The notes under the pieces were generated by a model. The model ran no database searches, was not told the origin of the DNA, and was given only the letters and a program-made list of their open reading frames with translations. A stretch of 64,000 bases of DNA from Paenilisteria portnoyi (GTDB lineage: Bacteria > Bacillota > Bacilli > Lactobacillales > Listeriaceae): the NCBI RefSeq assembly GCF_014322795.1, contig NZ_JAASTT010000014.1, positions 23,551 to 87,550 of the forward strand, in the 5' to 3' direction. The position numbers were made by a program, and so were the translations under genes. Positions 18,751 through 28,303 of this stretch are shown here, in pieces (within the stretch, counting starts at the first letter, position 1; the number at the start of each line of letters is the position of its first letter).

Positions 18751-19461
18751 TTATAGTTCGCGAAGTTCTTGCATAATTTCTGTTTTGGATTGTGTTTTCG
18801 CATCGATTTTCTTGATTTCTTTTGCAGGAATACCCGCAACAACTGTGTATGGAGCTACATCCTTCGTTACAATCGCGCCTGCTGCAACAACAGCGCCTTT
18901 TCCAACGCGTACGCCTTCAAGAACCACGACATTTGCACCGATCACAACATCGTCTTCTACAAGGACAGGTTGCGCGGATGGTGGCTCTACAACACCTGCT
19001 AGAACGGATCCAGCGCCAACGTGACAGTTCTTACCTACTGTTGCGCGACCACCGAGGACTACGTTCATATCAATCATCGTACCGTCACCAATCACAGCGC
19101 CAATATTAATACTTGCACCCATCATGATAACTGCATTATCGCCGATTTCCACTTGATCGCGAATCACTGCACCTGGCTCGATTCGTGCGTTAATATTTTT
19201 CATATCGAGTAATGGAATCGCTGAGTTACGACGATCATTTTCCACGACATAATCTACTAATTTATCTTTATTCGCCTCAAGCAGCTCACTAACAACCGCC
19301 CATTCGCCGAAAATCGTTCCAGCTTCTCCCGTGATAAAAGTTTTAACATCTTCTGGGAATGTAATATTCGCCAGGTCTCCTTTAACGTAAACCTTGACTG
19401 GTGTAGCCTTCTTACTATTTTGAATGAATGAAATAATCTGATGCGCGTCCATTTGTTTCAT
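18751..19461 (-). CDS. dapH: 2,3,4,5-tetrahydropyridine-2,6-dicarboxylate N-acetyltransferase
   Basis: 236 residues from ATG 19461 (AAAGGGG about 10 nt upstream); the longer open frame up to 19527 would run into the LysR gene and lacks a ribosome site. The N-terminal DapH domain ([22 protein letters not shown]) is followed by a left-handed beta-helix of hexapeptide repeats from about residue 90 ([48 protein letters not shown]). It acetylates tetrahydrodipicolinate on the way to mDAP, needed for cell wall and lysine. Pairs with dapL and patA in this window. Confidence 0.93.
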   Translation of the reverse strand: MKQMDAHQIISFIQNSKKATPVKVYVKGDLANITFPEDVKTFITGEAGTIFGEWAVVSELLEANKDKLVDYVVENDRRNSAIPLLDMKNINARIEPGAVIRDQVEIGDNAVIMMGASINIGAVIGDGTMIDMNVVLGGRATVGKNCHVGAGSVLAGVVEPPSAQPVLVEDDVVIGANVVVLEGVRVGKGAVVAAGAIVTKDVAPYTVVAGIPAKEIKKIDAKTQSKTEIMQELREL

Positions 19462-19510
19462 GAATGAAAAACCCCTTTCAAATATGTGCCTCCATCTAAT
19501 AGTGCCACAG

Positions 19511-20389
19511 CTAGTAATGAGTTTCAAGATATTTATCTACAATTTCGAGAAACGCCTTCACTTGTGGTAGCGCGAGTGACTGTTCATAGCCAATCAACGA
19601 CGTATCTCGACTTAAAATTTCACCTGACTTATCGACGAGCGGAATCTTATTAATATCCTCGCTTGCCCCAATCAAGGTCACCTCTGGCAAAATCGCAAAA
19701 CCAATGCCGTTAAAAGCCATTTGGCGACACGTCTCGATTTGATCCATCACCATCGCCTGACGCGGCATCTTACCAAAATTACGCTGCCAATAATCCTGAA
19801 TCACCTGATAATAATTCGAGTCACTTTGGAATTGGACAAACGGCCGTTCAGAATCCAACACATCATCTAACCGCGTGATTTCTTTATCCACCAAGAACAG
19901 CTTATCTTGAAAAAGTGGTTTTTGGATACTTTTCCAAGCTACGTTTCCACGAACGATTCCGACATGCGCTGATCCGTCAACGAGCGCTTGGTGAATCTCG
20001 CTACTCCAGCCAGTGACGACCGAGATATGCACATCCGGGTACGCCTCGATAAATTGCTTCAACACACGAGGAAGCCACATTTGCGCCACAATGCTAGCAC
20101 AGGCAATTTTTAACGTTCCGCGAACAATTCCGTCTTGCGCCTCTAAACGCTCCTGAATTTGCCGTTCTCGCTCGATGACACGCTCTGCATGCTGGACAAT
20201 CGCCTCACCTTCTGGAGTCAGCAGTAAGCCCTTTTGTGTGCGCAGAAAAATCTTGGTTTCCCATCTGCTTTCAATCGTTTGCAATCGTTGGGAGAGCGCT
20301 GGTTGTGACAGAAATAGTTTCTCAGCACTTTTTCGCATATTAAGTTCTGCCGCTAAGCAAACCAATAGTTCGTACTCTGTGACAATCAA
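19511..20389 (-). CDS. ccpC: LysR-type regulator, CcpC-like
   Basis: 292 residues. N-terminal winged [35 protein letters not shown], then a two-lobed effector domain ([21 protein letters not shown]...). Position between the CBS protein and dapH is the same as B. subtilis ccpC (ykuM) between ykuL and the ykuQ genes. CcpC represses TCA-branch genes in response to citrate; this role is inferred from position and family. Confidence 0.8.
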   Translation of the reverse strand: MIVTEYELLVCLAAELNMRKSAEKLFLSQPALSQRLQTIESRWETKIFLRTQKGLLLTPEGEAIVQHAERVIERERQIQERLEAQDGIVRGTLKIACASIVAQMWLPRVLKQFIEAYPDVHISVVTGWSSEIHQALVDGSAHVGIVRGNVAWKSIQKPLFQDKLFLVDKEITRLDDVLDSERPFVQFQSDSNYYQVIQDYWQRNFGKMPRQAMVMDQIETCRQMAFNGIGFAILPEVTLIGASEDINKIPLVDKSGEILSRDTSLIGYEQSLALPQVKAFLEIVDKYLETHY

Positions 20390-20404
20390 TCGTCTCGCTC
20401 CTAT

Positions 20405-20839
20405 CTATTCGTGGATATAACGCTGTACTTGCTTTAAAATGACATGCCTCGTAATAATACCTTCAAAAATGCCTGCTTCGTCCACCACACAAACAAACGG
20501 ATTGTCAACGAGTAGCTTCACGATTTTCTCGATATCGTGCGAATTCGTCAAAACTGGAATCTTCGTCTGCATCACACTTTCCACTTTTAACTCTTCTAAA
20601 CGCTCATATTCAATGCGTTCCAATCCAAGAATCGAATCGGTTATCATCGCGGAACTAATCAATCCATGTAACTTAAATTCAAAATCAAGGACGGGAATAA
20701 CCGAATACCCACATTTCGTCAAAACTAGTAAGGCATGCTCTAAATTATTGCCGATTTGAACGTGCGCTACTTTTTCGGCGGATATAATATAATTTTCTAA
20801 TTTATCATTCAAAAAATTTCCTAGTCTACTAGAGATCAT
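20405..20839 (-). CDS. Tandem CBS-domain protein (YkuL/CbpB-like)
   Basis: 144 residues forming one pair of CBS domains (about 15-75 and 85-144), which usually bind adenine nucleotides; homologues in Firmicutes (YkuL/CbpB/DarB) bind c-di-AMP. Motifs: SAEKVAHVQIGNNLEHALLVLTKCGYSVIPVLD and KIPVLTNSHDIEKIVKLL. It is followed 15 bp later by ccpC on the same strand, as in Bacillus. The ligand here is inferred. Confidence 0.85.
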   Translation of the reverse strand: MISSRLGNFLNDKLENYIISAEKVAHVQIGNNLEHALLVLTKCGYSVIPVLDFEFKLHGLISSAMITDSILGLERIEYERLEELKVESVMQTKIPVLTNSHDIEKIVKLLVDNPFVCVVDEAGIFEGIITRHVILKQVQRYIHE

Positions 20840-20908
20840 CTAAATCTCCCTCATCTCTGTTCTTTATTGGCGTGTTTGAAAGTCAACTTCCAACCTTTAG
20901 TTATAGCC

Positions 20909-21165
20909 CAGCGTGTCGACAAACGCTCATTGTTGGGGGTATTTGAAGTAGAATGAGTTACAACCCCAATATGGAGGAGAACAAAGTGAACCTGTAATCC
21001 TTCGTCGTTAAAAGCTCCGTTCCAGTGCTCTTCTGCACTAGGTTTCGCATAACTTCTTACTTGGTCGGGGATAAGACTCCCTCCTTATTTTCAGTCATCG
21101 TATCCTAGTACGCTCCGCGCTGGTACTCCTTTTTGCCTAGAAACTAAGCATTTGTCGACACGCTG
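20909..21165. repeat. Structured intergenic element with 15-bp terminal inverted repeats
   Basis: CAGCGTGTCGACAAA at 20909-20923 is exactly repeated as TTTGTCGACACGCTG at 21151-21165, framing about 257 bp with internal hairpins (for example AGTAC...GTACT around 21110-21130). No open reading frame of note and no transposase. It could be a MITE-like remnant or a recombination site. No second copy is in this window. Confidence 0.5.
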
Positions 21166-21559
21166 TAGTTTTGCGAAAAATCATGTGAAGCAGTTTTTCT
21201 GCAGTCTGTAGTTATAAACCCTGGCTATTCTAAATCCCTTGTGTATTTATCCCAAAAGAGAATAGTTCAAACCTGTTCATGTCCATTTTACCATAAAGAA
21301 AGCCGTTTCAAAAGAAATGGGACTGGAAATGGGTGATTTTTGGGAGGGATAATTGGCGGGATAGAGGTCGTGTTTCCTGTTGAGGCAGAGGGGGTGTTTG
21401 TGGGTTGATGATTGTTGATTCGAACGAGGGGTTTCATGCTGATTTAATTGATGCGAAGCTGGGTGTAGGGGGTGAGCTTCCTATTTTCTATTTTTAGTTT
21501 CTTCATGCTAGGCCTATCTCGTGTGCGGGAACGCTCCGTTTTTTGACTTATCATTGTTT
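21166..21559. other. Non-coding stretch with no recognised feature
   Basis: Together with the elements on both sides this makes about 950 bp without a gene. It contains a G-rich section (about 21300-21480, G-runs on the plus strand) that looks unlike the surroundings. I see no convincing ribosome site, RNA family or coding frame. Confidence 0.4.
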
Positions 21560-21681
21560 CCAGATCCAGCTTCAACGGCTAGCTCCTCGAAAACTTCACG
21601 CCCTCCATAAAAAGCAAAAACGGCTTTTTACTGCGGCCGCTCCAGTTTTTTTCGGAGCTGGACGAGCCGTTTCAGCTTTTC
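21560..21681. repeat. Dispersed-type structured repeat (SINE-like)
   Basis: Near-palindrome in which GGCTAGCTCCTCG is echoed by CGGAGCTGGACGAGCC, with an inner hairpin AAAAGC...GCTTTTT. I recall similar CTCCTCG...GGAGCTGGACGAGCC stretches repeated between genes in other Firmicutes, but only one copy is here. It is non-coding. Confidence 0.45.
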
Positions 21682-21689
21682 AAGTACAA

Positions 21690-21738
21690 AAAGATTACCA
21701 AAAGCAACAGAGTTTGTCGTCTTTGGTAATCTTTCCGT
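21690..21738 (-). terminator. Terminator after ykuJ
   Basis: Arms AGATTACCAAA and TTTGGTAATCT around a 17-18 nt loop. On the minus strand it is followed by TTTTTGTAC. It lies 50 bp after the ykuJ stop. Confidence 0.65.
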
Positions 21739-21787
21739 TACTATTCATTTTTTTCATTGGAGACTAGTCTTGTTTCGTATTCATCGC

Positions 21788-22012
21788 TTACTGTAGGATT
21801 TCGAAGATTTCAAGTGTTGTCATATCAATATCATCGAATTGATACTTATTTTTATCTCCGTAAATTTCAATTTCATAAGAATTTGAAGCGTGGAAATATC
21901 GTACTTCACACAACGGCTCTCCATCTTTTTCGAATCTTCGCGATTGCGTATCCGACGTGTCATCCTCTTGCATTGCTTGTAAACGTTGAATAATTCCCAA
22001 TAACTGAGACAT
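21788..22012 (-). CDS. ykuJ: YkuJ family small protein
   Basis: 74 residues, soluble, matching the YkuJ family pattern: MSQLLGIIQRLQAMQED at the start, RRFEKDGEPLCEVRYFHASN, and YQFDDIDMTTLEIFEIL at the end. Function unknown. In Bacillus ykuJ also lies close to ykuL and ccpC, which supports the assignment. ATG 22012 has GAGAGGAGAAT upstream. It has its own terminator. Confidence 0.82.
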   Translation of the reverse strand: MSQLLGIIQRLQAMQEDDTSDTQSRRFEKDGEPLCEVRYFHASNSYEIEIYGDKNKYQFDDIDMTTLEIFEILQ

Positions 22013-22199
22013 TGTACATTCTCCTCTCTATTCAACCACCGATTATCATTTGTTTTAAACCGTACTAACAGATTTTATCGCACCTTACACCTATTTAGCA
22101 AGCGTTCTGTAAAATTTATAATAAACAAATAATTCTCGACTCCTTATTACTGCTTTCCTCCAATCCTATTCCTTGAAACCTATTTTCTCTCCAAAAAAC

Positions 22200-22246
22200 A
22201 AAAAAAACCGCAAAATCAAGGTCACAATCCTCGTTTCACGGTTTAC
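22200..22246 (-). terminator. Terminator after the Fur-box gene
   Basis: On the minus strand AAACCG pairs with CGGTTT, with an inner AGG/CCT stem and a following T8 run. It lies about 55 bp after the stop of the 72-residue protein gene. Confidence 0.6.
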
Positions 22247-22297
22247 CTCGAAACTATATATCCAACTTAAAACCTCAGCGTGGCGGCAAATGCTGAA

Positions 22298-22516
22298 TCA
22301 ACCTTGTTTCTTATTTATATTCGTATCCAGCATCATTTTCACTGAACGCATAATTGTTTTTTGACGATGAAAGCCTTTCACGCATACTGTTTGCTCATTC
22401 AGGGTTGTGTAAACTTCGCCCCAGGAACCAACTGGATTAAAACCATATACATGCAATTTCAACATCCCGTCTTTTGTCGGGAAATAAAATGATTCAACTT
22501 TGCCTGCTTTATTCAA
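22298..22516 (-). CDS. Small hypothetical protein behind a Fur box
   Basis: 72 residues from TTG 22516 (MNKAGKVESFYFPTKDGML). Soluble and basic, with a short beta-rich middle (LKLHVYGFNPVGSWGEVYTTL). I do not recognise the family. The start is unsure: GGAAGGGG lies 13 nt or more upstream, and a nearer ATG leads straight to a stop. A strong Fur-type palindrome 43 bp upstream suggests induction under iron limitation. Confidence 0.6.
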   Translation of the reverse strand: MNKAGKVESFYFPTKDGMLKLHVYGFNPVGSWGEVYTTLNEQTVCVKGFHRQKTIMRSVKMMLDTNINKKQG

Positions 22517-22558
22517 TTTCCATCAAGCCCCTTCCAAAACGTTAACATCACCTTCTAA

Positions 22559-22581
22559 TTGAAAATGATTATCATTATTAA
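22559..22581 (-). promoter_or_regulatory. Fur box
   Basis: The core AATGATTATCATT is a perfect palindrome inside TGAAAATGATTATCATTA, close to the Fur consensus GATAATGATAATCATTATC. It lies 43 bp upstream of the small gene starting at 22516 on the minus strand. The ykyB gene starts 200 bp away on the other side and is the less likely target. Confidence 0.7.
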
Positions 22582-22779
22582 TAGTATACTCGAATTTTTA
22601 GCAGAATACAAGTCATCTTGAAAAAAAGTTGTTCGATAATTCAAGAAATGTTGCATAATTGAACAAAACAGGCAAAATCGCCGACACATTTACGATTTTT
22701 TTGATTTTTTTCGCCATTTTCCCTTTTTTCTCCACGCATTTTCCGTTATAATTAGTTATAACTGGAAAGGAGGGATACA

Positions 22780-23193
22780 ATGAATTATGCGAGCAAAAAA
22801 ATTGCTGAAGCGATCTTTATCGTAAATCGTCATAGCAAAGCCGCAATCGATCCGCGCTACCTTTATCAATTGAAGAAAGCAGCGATTGAGAAACTAATAC
22901 AAGAAGGCCACGCGAAAAAGCTCGGTCTACAATTTTCAAACAATCCGAAAAAGTCCTACCAACATTCTAATCTTCTTATTGATTGCCACGGTTTTCTGTT
23001 TCATCTTCCACCGCAAAAACAAGATATGAAAGACTTACCACACCTCGGGATTATGCAGCCTATTAAAACAACGAATCAAGTTAGAATGTCTCTATCACAC
23101 GCTAAATCAACACTCGAGAACTACACTGGCGTGAAGCCAGATCCTCTCAAAAAATCCGCGTTTTATGAGAATGCCTCCCCATATTTCCGCTAA
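22780..23193 (+). CDS. ykyB: YkyB family protein
   Basis: 137 residues, soluble. Family features: YLYQLKKAAIEKLIQEGHAKKLGLQFSNNPK, LLIDCHGFLFHLPPQKQDMKDLPHLG and VRMSLSHAKSTLENYTG. Function unknown. Good ribosome site (AAAGGAGG) before ATG 22780. In Bacillus ykyB is also near patA and the yku genes, so the block is conserved. Confidence 0.8.
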   Translation: MNYASKKIAEAIFIVNRHSKAAIDPRYLYQLKKAAIEKLIQEGHAKKLGLQFSNNPKKSYQHSNLLIDCHGFLFHLPPQKQDMKDLPHLGIMQPIKTTNQVRMSLSHAKSTLENYTGVKPDPLKKSAFYENASPYFR

Positions 23194-23291
23194 GCTAAGA
23201 ATTGGATTCTAACCGTGATAAATTGGCGTCAAGCAAGCGCTATGTATTACCCGAAAAGATAATTTTGGTGTTATAGAAAGGGAGTCTATCC

Positions 23292-24443
23292 ATGTCAAAA
23301 CAGTTAAGACAGTCTGTTCAAGAAATTGAAATTAGTGGTATTCGGAAATTTAATACCCGTGTTGCTGGGATTCCAGATATGATTAAATTAACGCTTGGTG
23401 AGCCTGATTTCCCAACGCCTGAGCACGTGAAACAGGCTGCTATCGAAGCGATTAACAATGATTTTACAAATTATACGCCAAACGCTGGCACGCCAGAACT
23501 TTTAGAGGCAGCTTCTGTTTATTTTCGAGATAAATACGATTTGTCCTATAGTACGAGCGAAATTATTGTGACGGTTGGTGCGACAGAAGCGATTAATGTA
23601 GCGCTACAAACTATTTTAGAGGCTGGGGATGAGGTCTTGTTGCCGGATCCGATTTATCCTGGATATGAGCCTTTGATTCATTTGATGGAGGCTAAGGCTA
23701 TCAAAATCGATACGACAGAGACGGCTTTCAAATTGACCGCGGAACAATTACGCGCAGCGATTACACCAAAAACGAAGGCGCTAATTTTGCCGTATCCTTC
23801 TAATCCTACTGGTGTTACGTTGACGCTTGAAGAGTTAGAGCAGATTGCGGAGGTTGTTCGCGAAACTGGTATTTTTGTTATTGCCGACGAGATTTATAGT
23901 GAACTGACTTTCTTTGGAACGCATATTTCGATTGCAACGATAATTCGTGACCAAACGATTGTCATTAATGGGCTTTCCAAATCTCACGCAATGATCGGTT
24001 GGCGCATCGGCTTTTTAATGGCTCCTGAAGCGATTGCAAGCCAAATGATTAAGGTTCACCAGTATTCCGTAACATGTGCCTCCTCAATCTCTCAGAAGGC
24101 GGCTGAAGAGGCGTTGCTACATGGTAAAGATGATGCCGTCCAAATGCGCACAGAATACAACACACGCGCCAGTTTTGTTCAAGATCGTCTCACCAAAATG
24201 GACTTTTCAATTATCGAGCCCGATGGAGCCTTCTACTTCTTTGCAAAACTACCCGATGCTGTTCTAGAAAATTCGTTTGATTGGGCCATTGAACTCGCAG
24301 AAGTGGCCAAAGTAGCCGTAGTTCCTGGATCTGCTTTCTCAGAAAAAGGCGACCGTTATTTCCGACTTTCTTTTGCCGCTTCGTTTAGCCAACTAGCCGA
24401 AGCAATGGATCGGATGCATACATTCATGGAAAAATACGCATAA
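23292..24443 (+). CDS. patA: Aminotransferase PatA (N-acetyl-LL-diaminopimelate aminotransferase)
   Basis: 383 residues, fold-type I PLP enzyme. Motifs: LTLGEPDFPTPEHV, TNYTPNAGTPELLEAA, VTVGATEAINVALQ, ILPYPSNPTGVTL, FVIADEIYSELTF and the PLP-lysine region VINGLSKSHAMIGWRIGFL. It adds the amino group to N-acetyl-L-2-amino-6-oxopimelate, the step between DapH and DapL, both encoded 5 kb away. Ribosome site AAAGGGAG. Confidence 0.88.
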   Translation: MSKQLRQSVQEIEISGIRKFNTRVAGIPDMIKLTLGEPDFPTPEHVKQAAIEAINNDFTNYTPNAGTPELLEAASVYFRDKYDLSYSTSEIIVTVGATEAINVALQTILEAGDEVLLPDPIYPGYEPLIHLMEAKAIKIDTTETAFKLTAEQLRAAITPKTKALILPYPSNPTGVTLTLEELEQIAEVVRETGIFVIADEIYSELTFFGTHISIATIIRDQTIVINGLSKSHAMIGWRIGFLMAPEAIASQMIKVHQYSVTCASSISQKAAEEALLHGKDDAVQMRTEYNTRASFVQDRLTKMDFSIIEPDGAFYFFAKLPDAVLENSFDWAIELAEVAKVAVVPGSAFSEKGDRYFRLSFAASFSQLAEAMDRMHTFMEKYA

Positions 24444-24444
24444 C

Positions 24445-24494
24445 AAAAGCTCTGTACATGACGCCATATTCCGCGTTACGCACAGAGCTTTTTG
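24445..24494 (+). terminator. Terminator after patA (bidirectional)
   Basis: AAAAGCTCTGT and ACAGAGCTTTTT form a stem about 27 bp apart, with T-runs in both directions. It serves the convergent dehydrogenase gene too. Confidence 0.7.
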
Positions 24495-24496
24495 AT

Positions 24497-25360
24497 TTAT
24501 TTTTCGTAGTATTTAATCAATGTTTGTGTTCCATTTTCAGCAAATCCAGCCTCCGCCAATTGCTGATACATCTGTTCTGCCATGGTGAGCCCCGGTAGCT
24601 CAAGCCCCATTTGTTTTGCCTCATCCAACGCGATTCGCATATCTTTGATGAAATGCTTGATGAAGAACCCCGGCGAAAAATCATCTTGTAGCACCCTCGG
24701 AATCAAGTTCGATAACGACCAACTACCTGCCGCACCACCCGATATCGATGCCAAAACTTTTTCAGGATCCAGCCCCGCTTTTTTCGCGTATACAATCGCC
24801 TCCGTGACGCCAATCATGTTTGAAGCAATCGCGATTTGGTTCACCATTTTCGTATGCTGACCAGCCCCCGAACCGCCTTGCAAGATAACACTTTGCCCCA
24901 TCGCTTTCAAAACCGGCTCGACTGCTGAAAAATCCTGCTCTTCCCCACCGACCATAATGGTAAGCGTTCCATTTTTCGCACCAATATCACCACCAGAAAC
25001 AGGCGCATCAAGCACCGCAATCCCAGCCACCTTGCCCTCTTCCGCAATTTGTTTTGCAAGATTCGGCGAAGAAGTCGTCATGTCGATTGCAAAAGCCCCG
25101 GAACGAAGCGTCGCCAAGAACCCATCCTCCGCCAAATAAAGCTGCTCGACATCCGTTGGGTAACCGACCATCGTAATCAGCACATCCACATTCGGCGCCA
25201 AAGCTTGCGGCGTATCATACCAAATCGCACCAGCCTGAATAACCGCATCCGCCTTTGATTTAGTCCTCGTATAAATATGTACCTCAAAGCCAACCTTCAT
25301 CAAATTCTGAATCATACTCGCGCCCATAACGCCAACACCCACAAAACCAATTTTCTTCAT
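24497..25360 (-). CDS. NAD(P)-dependent beta-hydroxyacid dehydrogenase
   Basis: 287 residues from ATG 25360 (AAGGAGGAATTTTAGG just upstream); the open frame up to 25402 is not needed. 3-hydroxyisobutyrate dehydrogenase family: Rossmann GFVGVGVMGASM, the substrate motif LDAPVSGGDIGAKNGTLTIMVGG, and catalytic Lys in GQHTKMVNQI. The substrate cannot be read from the sequence; candidates are 3-hydroxyisobutyrate, tartronate semialdehyde or a related short hydroxyacid. Confidence 0.85.
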   Translation of the reverse strand: MKKIGFVGVGVMGASMIQNLMKVGFEVHIYTRTKSKADAVIQAGAIWYDTPQALAPNVDVLITMVGYPTDVEQLYLAEDGFLATLRSGAFAIDMTTSSPNLAKQIAEEGKVAGIAVLDAPVSGGDIGAKNGTLTIMVGGEEQDFSAVEPVLKAMGQSVILQGGSGAGQHTKMVNQIAIASNMIGVTEAIVYAKKAGLDPEKVLASISGGAAGSWSLSNLIPRVLQDDFSPGFFIKHFIKDMRIALDEAKQMGLELPGLTMAEQMYQQLAEAGFAENGTQTLIKYYEK

Positions 25361-25522
25361 CCTAAAATTCCTCCTTAATCGATCACTTTGCCTATAGAAC
25401 AAAGTTTACCTCTGGCTGAAGAAAAATGCAAATTGCAACGGCTGCGGTAAGGGGCATCATGATAGGTCTTACGAGTTCGTTTTTGCCATGCTCTAATCAG
25501 CCCTCTTCATGTCCAACACAAA

Positions 25523-25550
25523 CAAAAAACCCGAGGAATCATCCCCGGGT
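25523..25550 (-). terminator. Terminator after ptsHI
   Basis: ACCCGAGG / CCCCGGGT stem, one mismatch, with an A-run at 25523-25530 (T-run on the minus strand), about 90 bp beyond the ptsI stop. Confidence 0.65.
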
Positions 25551-25636
25551 ATTCGTGTTTCCACGCAAATCATTTCTGATCCACCAAACTGTCAGCGGAC
25601 CGACGCAGATGATCGTTTGTCGATTTGCTGACCCGA

Positions 25637-27355
25637 TTACTCCGCTGTGTATTTATTGACCAAAGCCACAACGTCTTCTTCTGTCGCTTGTTGTAATGCT
25701 TCATCCGCTAATTTCGCCATTTCTGTACGATCTAAGCGTTTGATTAGAGAACGTGATTTAAGGATACTTGACGCGCTCATAGAGAACTCATCTAAGCCCA
25801 TACCAAGTAGTAATGGTACAGCCGTTTGATCGCCAGCCATTTCGCCACACATACCAGCCCACTTGCCTTCTTTATGCGCTGCGTCGATTACCATCTTCAC
25901 AAGGCGTAAAATAGAAGGATTATATGGTTGGTACAAGTAAGAAACCTGTTCGTTCATGCGGTCTGCCGCCATTGTATATTGGATTAAATCGTTTGTTCCG
26001 ATACTAAAGAAATCAACTTCCTTCGCAAACTGATCCGCTAGAATCGCTGCTGCTGGAATTTCAATCATAATACCAAGTTCGATTGTGTCAGAAACTGCCA
26101 CACCTTCTGCTAAAAGTTCTGCTTTCGCTTCTTCCAAAAGTGCTTTGGCTTGGCGGAATTCATTAACTGTAGCAATCATCGGGAACATGATTTTTAGATT
26201 GCCGTGAACACTTGCGCGCAATAAAGCACGTAATTGCGTACGGAATAAATCTTTATTCGCAAAACATAAACGAATCGCACGGAAACCAAGGAACGGATTC
26301 ATTTCATGTGGTAAATCAAGGTACGGTAACGTTTTATCGCCACCAATATCGAGTGTACGAACAACGACAGCTTTTCCGTCCATACCAGAAAGTACGGCTT
26401 TATAAGCTTCATATTGCTCTTCTTCGGTTGGGAAGTTTTCGCGGCCCATGTACAAGAATTCTGTACGATAAAGTCCAACTGCTTCTCCACCATTCGCGAT
26501 AACACCTGTCAAATCTTCTGGCGTACCAATGTTCGCGCCAAGTTCCACATGATGACCGTCTTTAGAAACCGTCGCTTCATTTTTCAATTTATCCCATTCT
26601 GCTTGTTGTGCTGCAAAATCAGATTTAATTTTTTCGTAATGAGCGATTTGTTCTGCTGTTGGCTCGATGATAACATTACCTTCTAAGCCATCAACAATAA
26701 TAATTTGGTTCTCTTTCGTGTCATGCGTGATTTCACCAGTTCCTACAACAGCAGGAATTTCAAGTGAACGCGCCATGATTGCCGAATGAGAAGTACGTCC
26801 GCCGATATCTGTTACAAAACCTTTAACAAATTTACGGTTCAATTGCGCTGTATCAGAAGGTGTCAAGTCTTTAGCAACTACAACAACTTCCTCATCAATA
26901 AGCGCTGGATTTGGAATCGTTACATTTAAAAGGTGAGACAAAATACGCTTACGAACATCACGAATATCAGCAGCACGCTCGCGCATGTACTCATTATCCA
27001 TTGATTCAAACATACCGATAAACATATCTGTCGTTTCTTGCAACGCCGATTCAGCGTTTACTTTATTATTGGTAATATTTTCAGAGATTGGTGTAATTAG
27101 TTCAGGATCATTTAAAACCAAAAGATGCGCATCAAAAATTTGAGCCTTATCTTCGCCTAAGCTTTCTTTCGCGATGTCGCGAATCTTCTCAAGCTCCGAT
27201 CCAGAAACTGCAACTGCATCCTGAAAACGTTTAACTTCAGCCTCTGTATCAGCAACTTCCGTTTTGTCAAAAGACAAGTCTGGTTCCACTAATAAATAAG
27301 CTTTCGCGATAGCGATACCATCGGATGCTGCGATACCTTTTAATTCCTTAACCAT
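25637..27355 (-). CDS. ptsI: PTS Enzyme I
   Basis: 572 residues. Phosphohistidine motif in [24 protein letters not shown]-binding region with [24 protein letters not shown], and [14 protein letters not shown] and MCGEMAGD near the end. It takes phosphate from PEP and gives it to HPr. The start codon overlaps the ptsH stop by one base. It feeds the EIIA (crr) and the ascorbate-type PTS in this window. Confidence 0.96.
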   Translation of the reverse strand: MVKELKGIAASDGIAIAKAYLLVEPDLSFDKTEVADTEAEVKRFQDAVAVSGSELEKIRDIAKESLGEDKAQIFDAHLLVLNDPELITPISENITNNKVNAESALQETTDMFIGMFESMDNEYMRERAADIRDVRKRILSHLLNVTIPNPALIDEEVVVVAKDLTPSDTAQLNRKFVKGFVTDIGGRTSHSAIMARSLEIPAVVGTGEITHDTKENQIIIVDGLEGNVIIEPTAEQIAHYEKIKSDFAAQQAEWDKLKNEATVSKDGHHVELGANIGTPEDLTGVIANGGEAVGLYRTEFLYMGRENFPTEEEQYEAYKAVLSGMDGKAVVVRTLDIGGDKTLPYLDLPHEMNPFLGFRAIRLCFANKDLFRTQLRALLRASVHGNLKIMFPMIATVNEFRQAKALLEEAKAELLAEGVAVSDTIELGIMIEIPAAAILADQFAKEVDFFSIGTNDLIQYTMAADRMNEQVSYLYQPYNPSILRLVKMVIDAAHKEGKWAGMCGEMAGDQTAVPLLLGMGLDEFSMSASSILKSRSLIKRLDRTEMAKLADEALQQATEEDVVALVNKYTAE

Positions 27356-27621
27356 TACTCAGCCAAGCCTTCTTTTTTAAGCACTTCTGTTAAGCCAACG
27401 ATTGCGTCTTTTTCGTCGCTACCTTCAGCGTAAATTGTGATGTCAGCGCCTTTACCAATACCTAAAGACATAACGCCCATGATTGATTTCAGGTTAACTT
27501 TTTTGCCAGTGTACTCAATTTGTACATCTGAGCTGTATTTGCTTGCCGCTTGAACTAAAAGAGTTGCTGGGCGTGCGTGGATTCCTGTTTCATCGATTAC
27601 TACAAAGCTTGCTTGTTCCAT
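27355..27621 (-). CDS. ptsH: HPr phosphocarrier
   Basis: 88 residues. The active-site His15 is in TGIHARPAT and the regulatory Ser46 is in [12 protein letters not shown], so the protein can be phosphorylated by HPr kinase and act with CcpA in catabolite repression. ATG 27621 has GAAGGAG upstream. First gene of ptsHI. Confidence 0.96.
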   Translation of the reverse strand: MEQASFVVIDETGIHARPATLLVQAASKYSSDVQIEYTGKKVNLKSIMGVMSLGIGKGADITIYAEGSDEKDAIVGLTEVLKKEGLAE

Positions 27622-27938
27622 AATTTACATTCTCCTTCATATAAGAAATTTTATTGTGACTCTTCTCACTAAAAATAAATTCAGCAAAAAAAGACTATCC
27701 CTCAATTAAAAAGATTACCATGTTTTCGCACCTTGCACAACTATTTGGTGCAAATTTATTATGAAATGACGTATTTTCTTTAAAAACGCTATCATTTAGT
27801 GGTAAACGTGACCAATTTCAGACATTTTCACAACGCTTACAAGGTCTTTCATTTGCATTCCCACCATCTTTCAGGCAAAATGGAGACAAAGTTTTATATT
27901 TAGTGAATTGCTTTTATTAACGTTTCTATGAATCGGGA
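27622..27938. other. Divergent intergenic region ptsH / ykvS-like
   Basis: 317 bp, AT-rich. It should hold the ptsHI promoter and leader and the promoter of the ykvS-like gene. An interrupted inverted repeat TTCGCACC...GGTGCAA (about 27725-27755) lies in the ptsH leader. No gene or known riboswitch is seen. Confidence 0.4.
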
Positions 27939-27947
27939 GTGATAAAC

Positions 27948-28142
27948 ATGGCAAAAGCACAAGTAGGAGACATTATCGAGTTCAAAGATGGCCTGACAGG
28001 TGTCGTTGAGAAAATAAATGAAAACTCTGTCATTGTAGACCTAACATTAATGGAAAATTTCAAAAATCTAGCTATTGAAGAAAAAACAGTGGTGAATCAC
28101 AAAAAGTACAAAATTATCCATTCGATAAGCGACGAAAAATAA
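27948..28142 (+). CDS. YkvS/DUF2187 family small protein
   Basis: 64 residues from ATG 27948; the GTG at 27939 overlaps the GGGAGTG ribosome site and is not the start. It folds as a small SH3-like beta barrel by its pattern: VGDIIEFKDGLTGVVEKINENSVIVDLT and VNHKKYKII. Function unknown; the family is common in Firmicutes. Monocistronic between ptsH and the desaturase. Confidence 0.75.
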   Translation: MAKAQVGDIIEFKDGLTGVVEKINENSVIVDLTLMENFKNLAIEEKTVVNHKKYKIIHSISDEK

Positions 28143-28303
28143 AATAGTAATATAAAAATAATGAGATGTACCATGCTCAGATAACACTGACTTATGTATC
28201 TCCACAACCCTTTTGCACAAAGGTCTATAATTCCATTTCGAAATGGTTCATTGTATTCCTTCGTGTTTTTTTGTGCCAAAACTGCTAATTGGAGTGAACA
28301 ACC

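Noticed and set aside
21543..21767. 74-codon plus-strand frame across the structured repeat
   Set aside because: It lies within a palindromic repeat and a terminator, has no ribosome site and no recognisable protein.
26212..26686. Plus-strand frames opposite ptsI
   Set aside because: ptsI is complete and conserved in this place; the antisense frames have no start signals.
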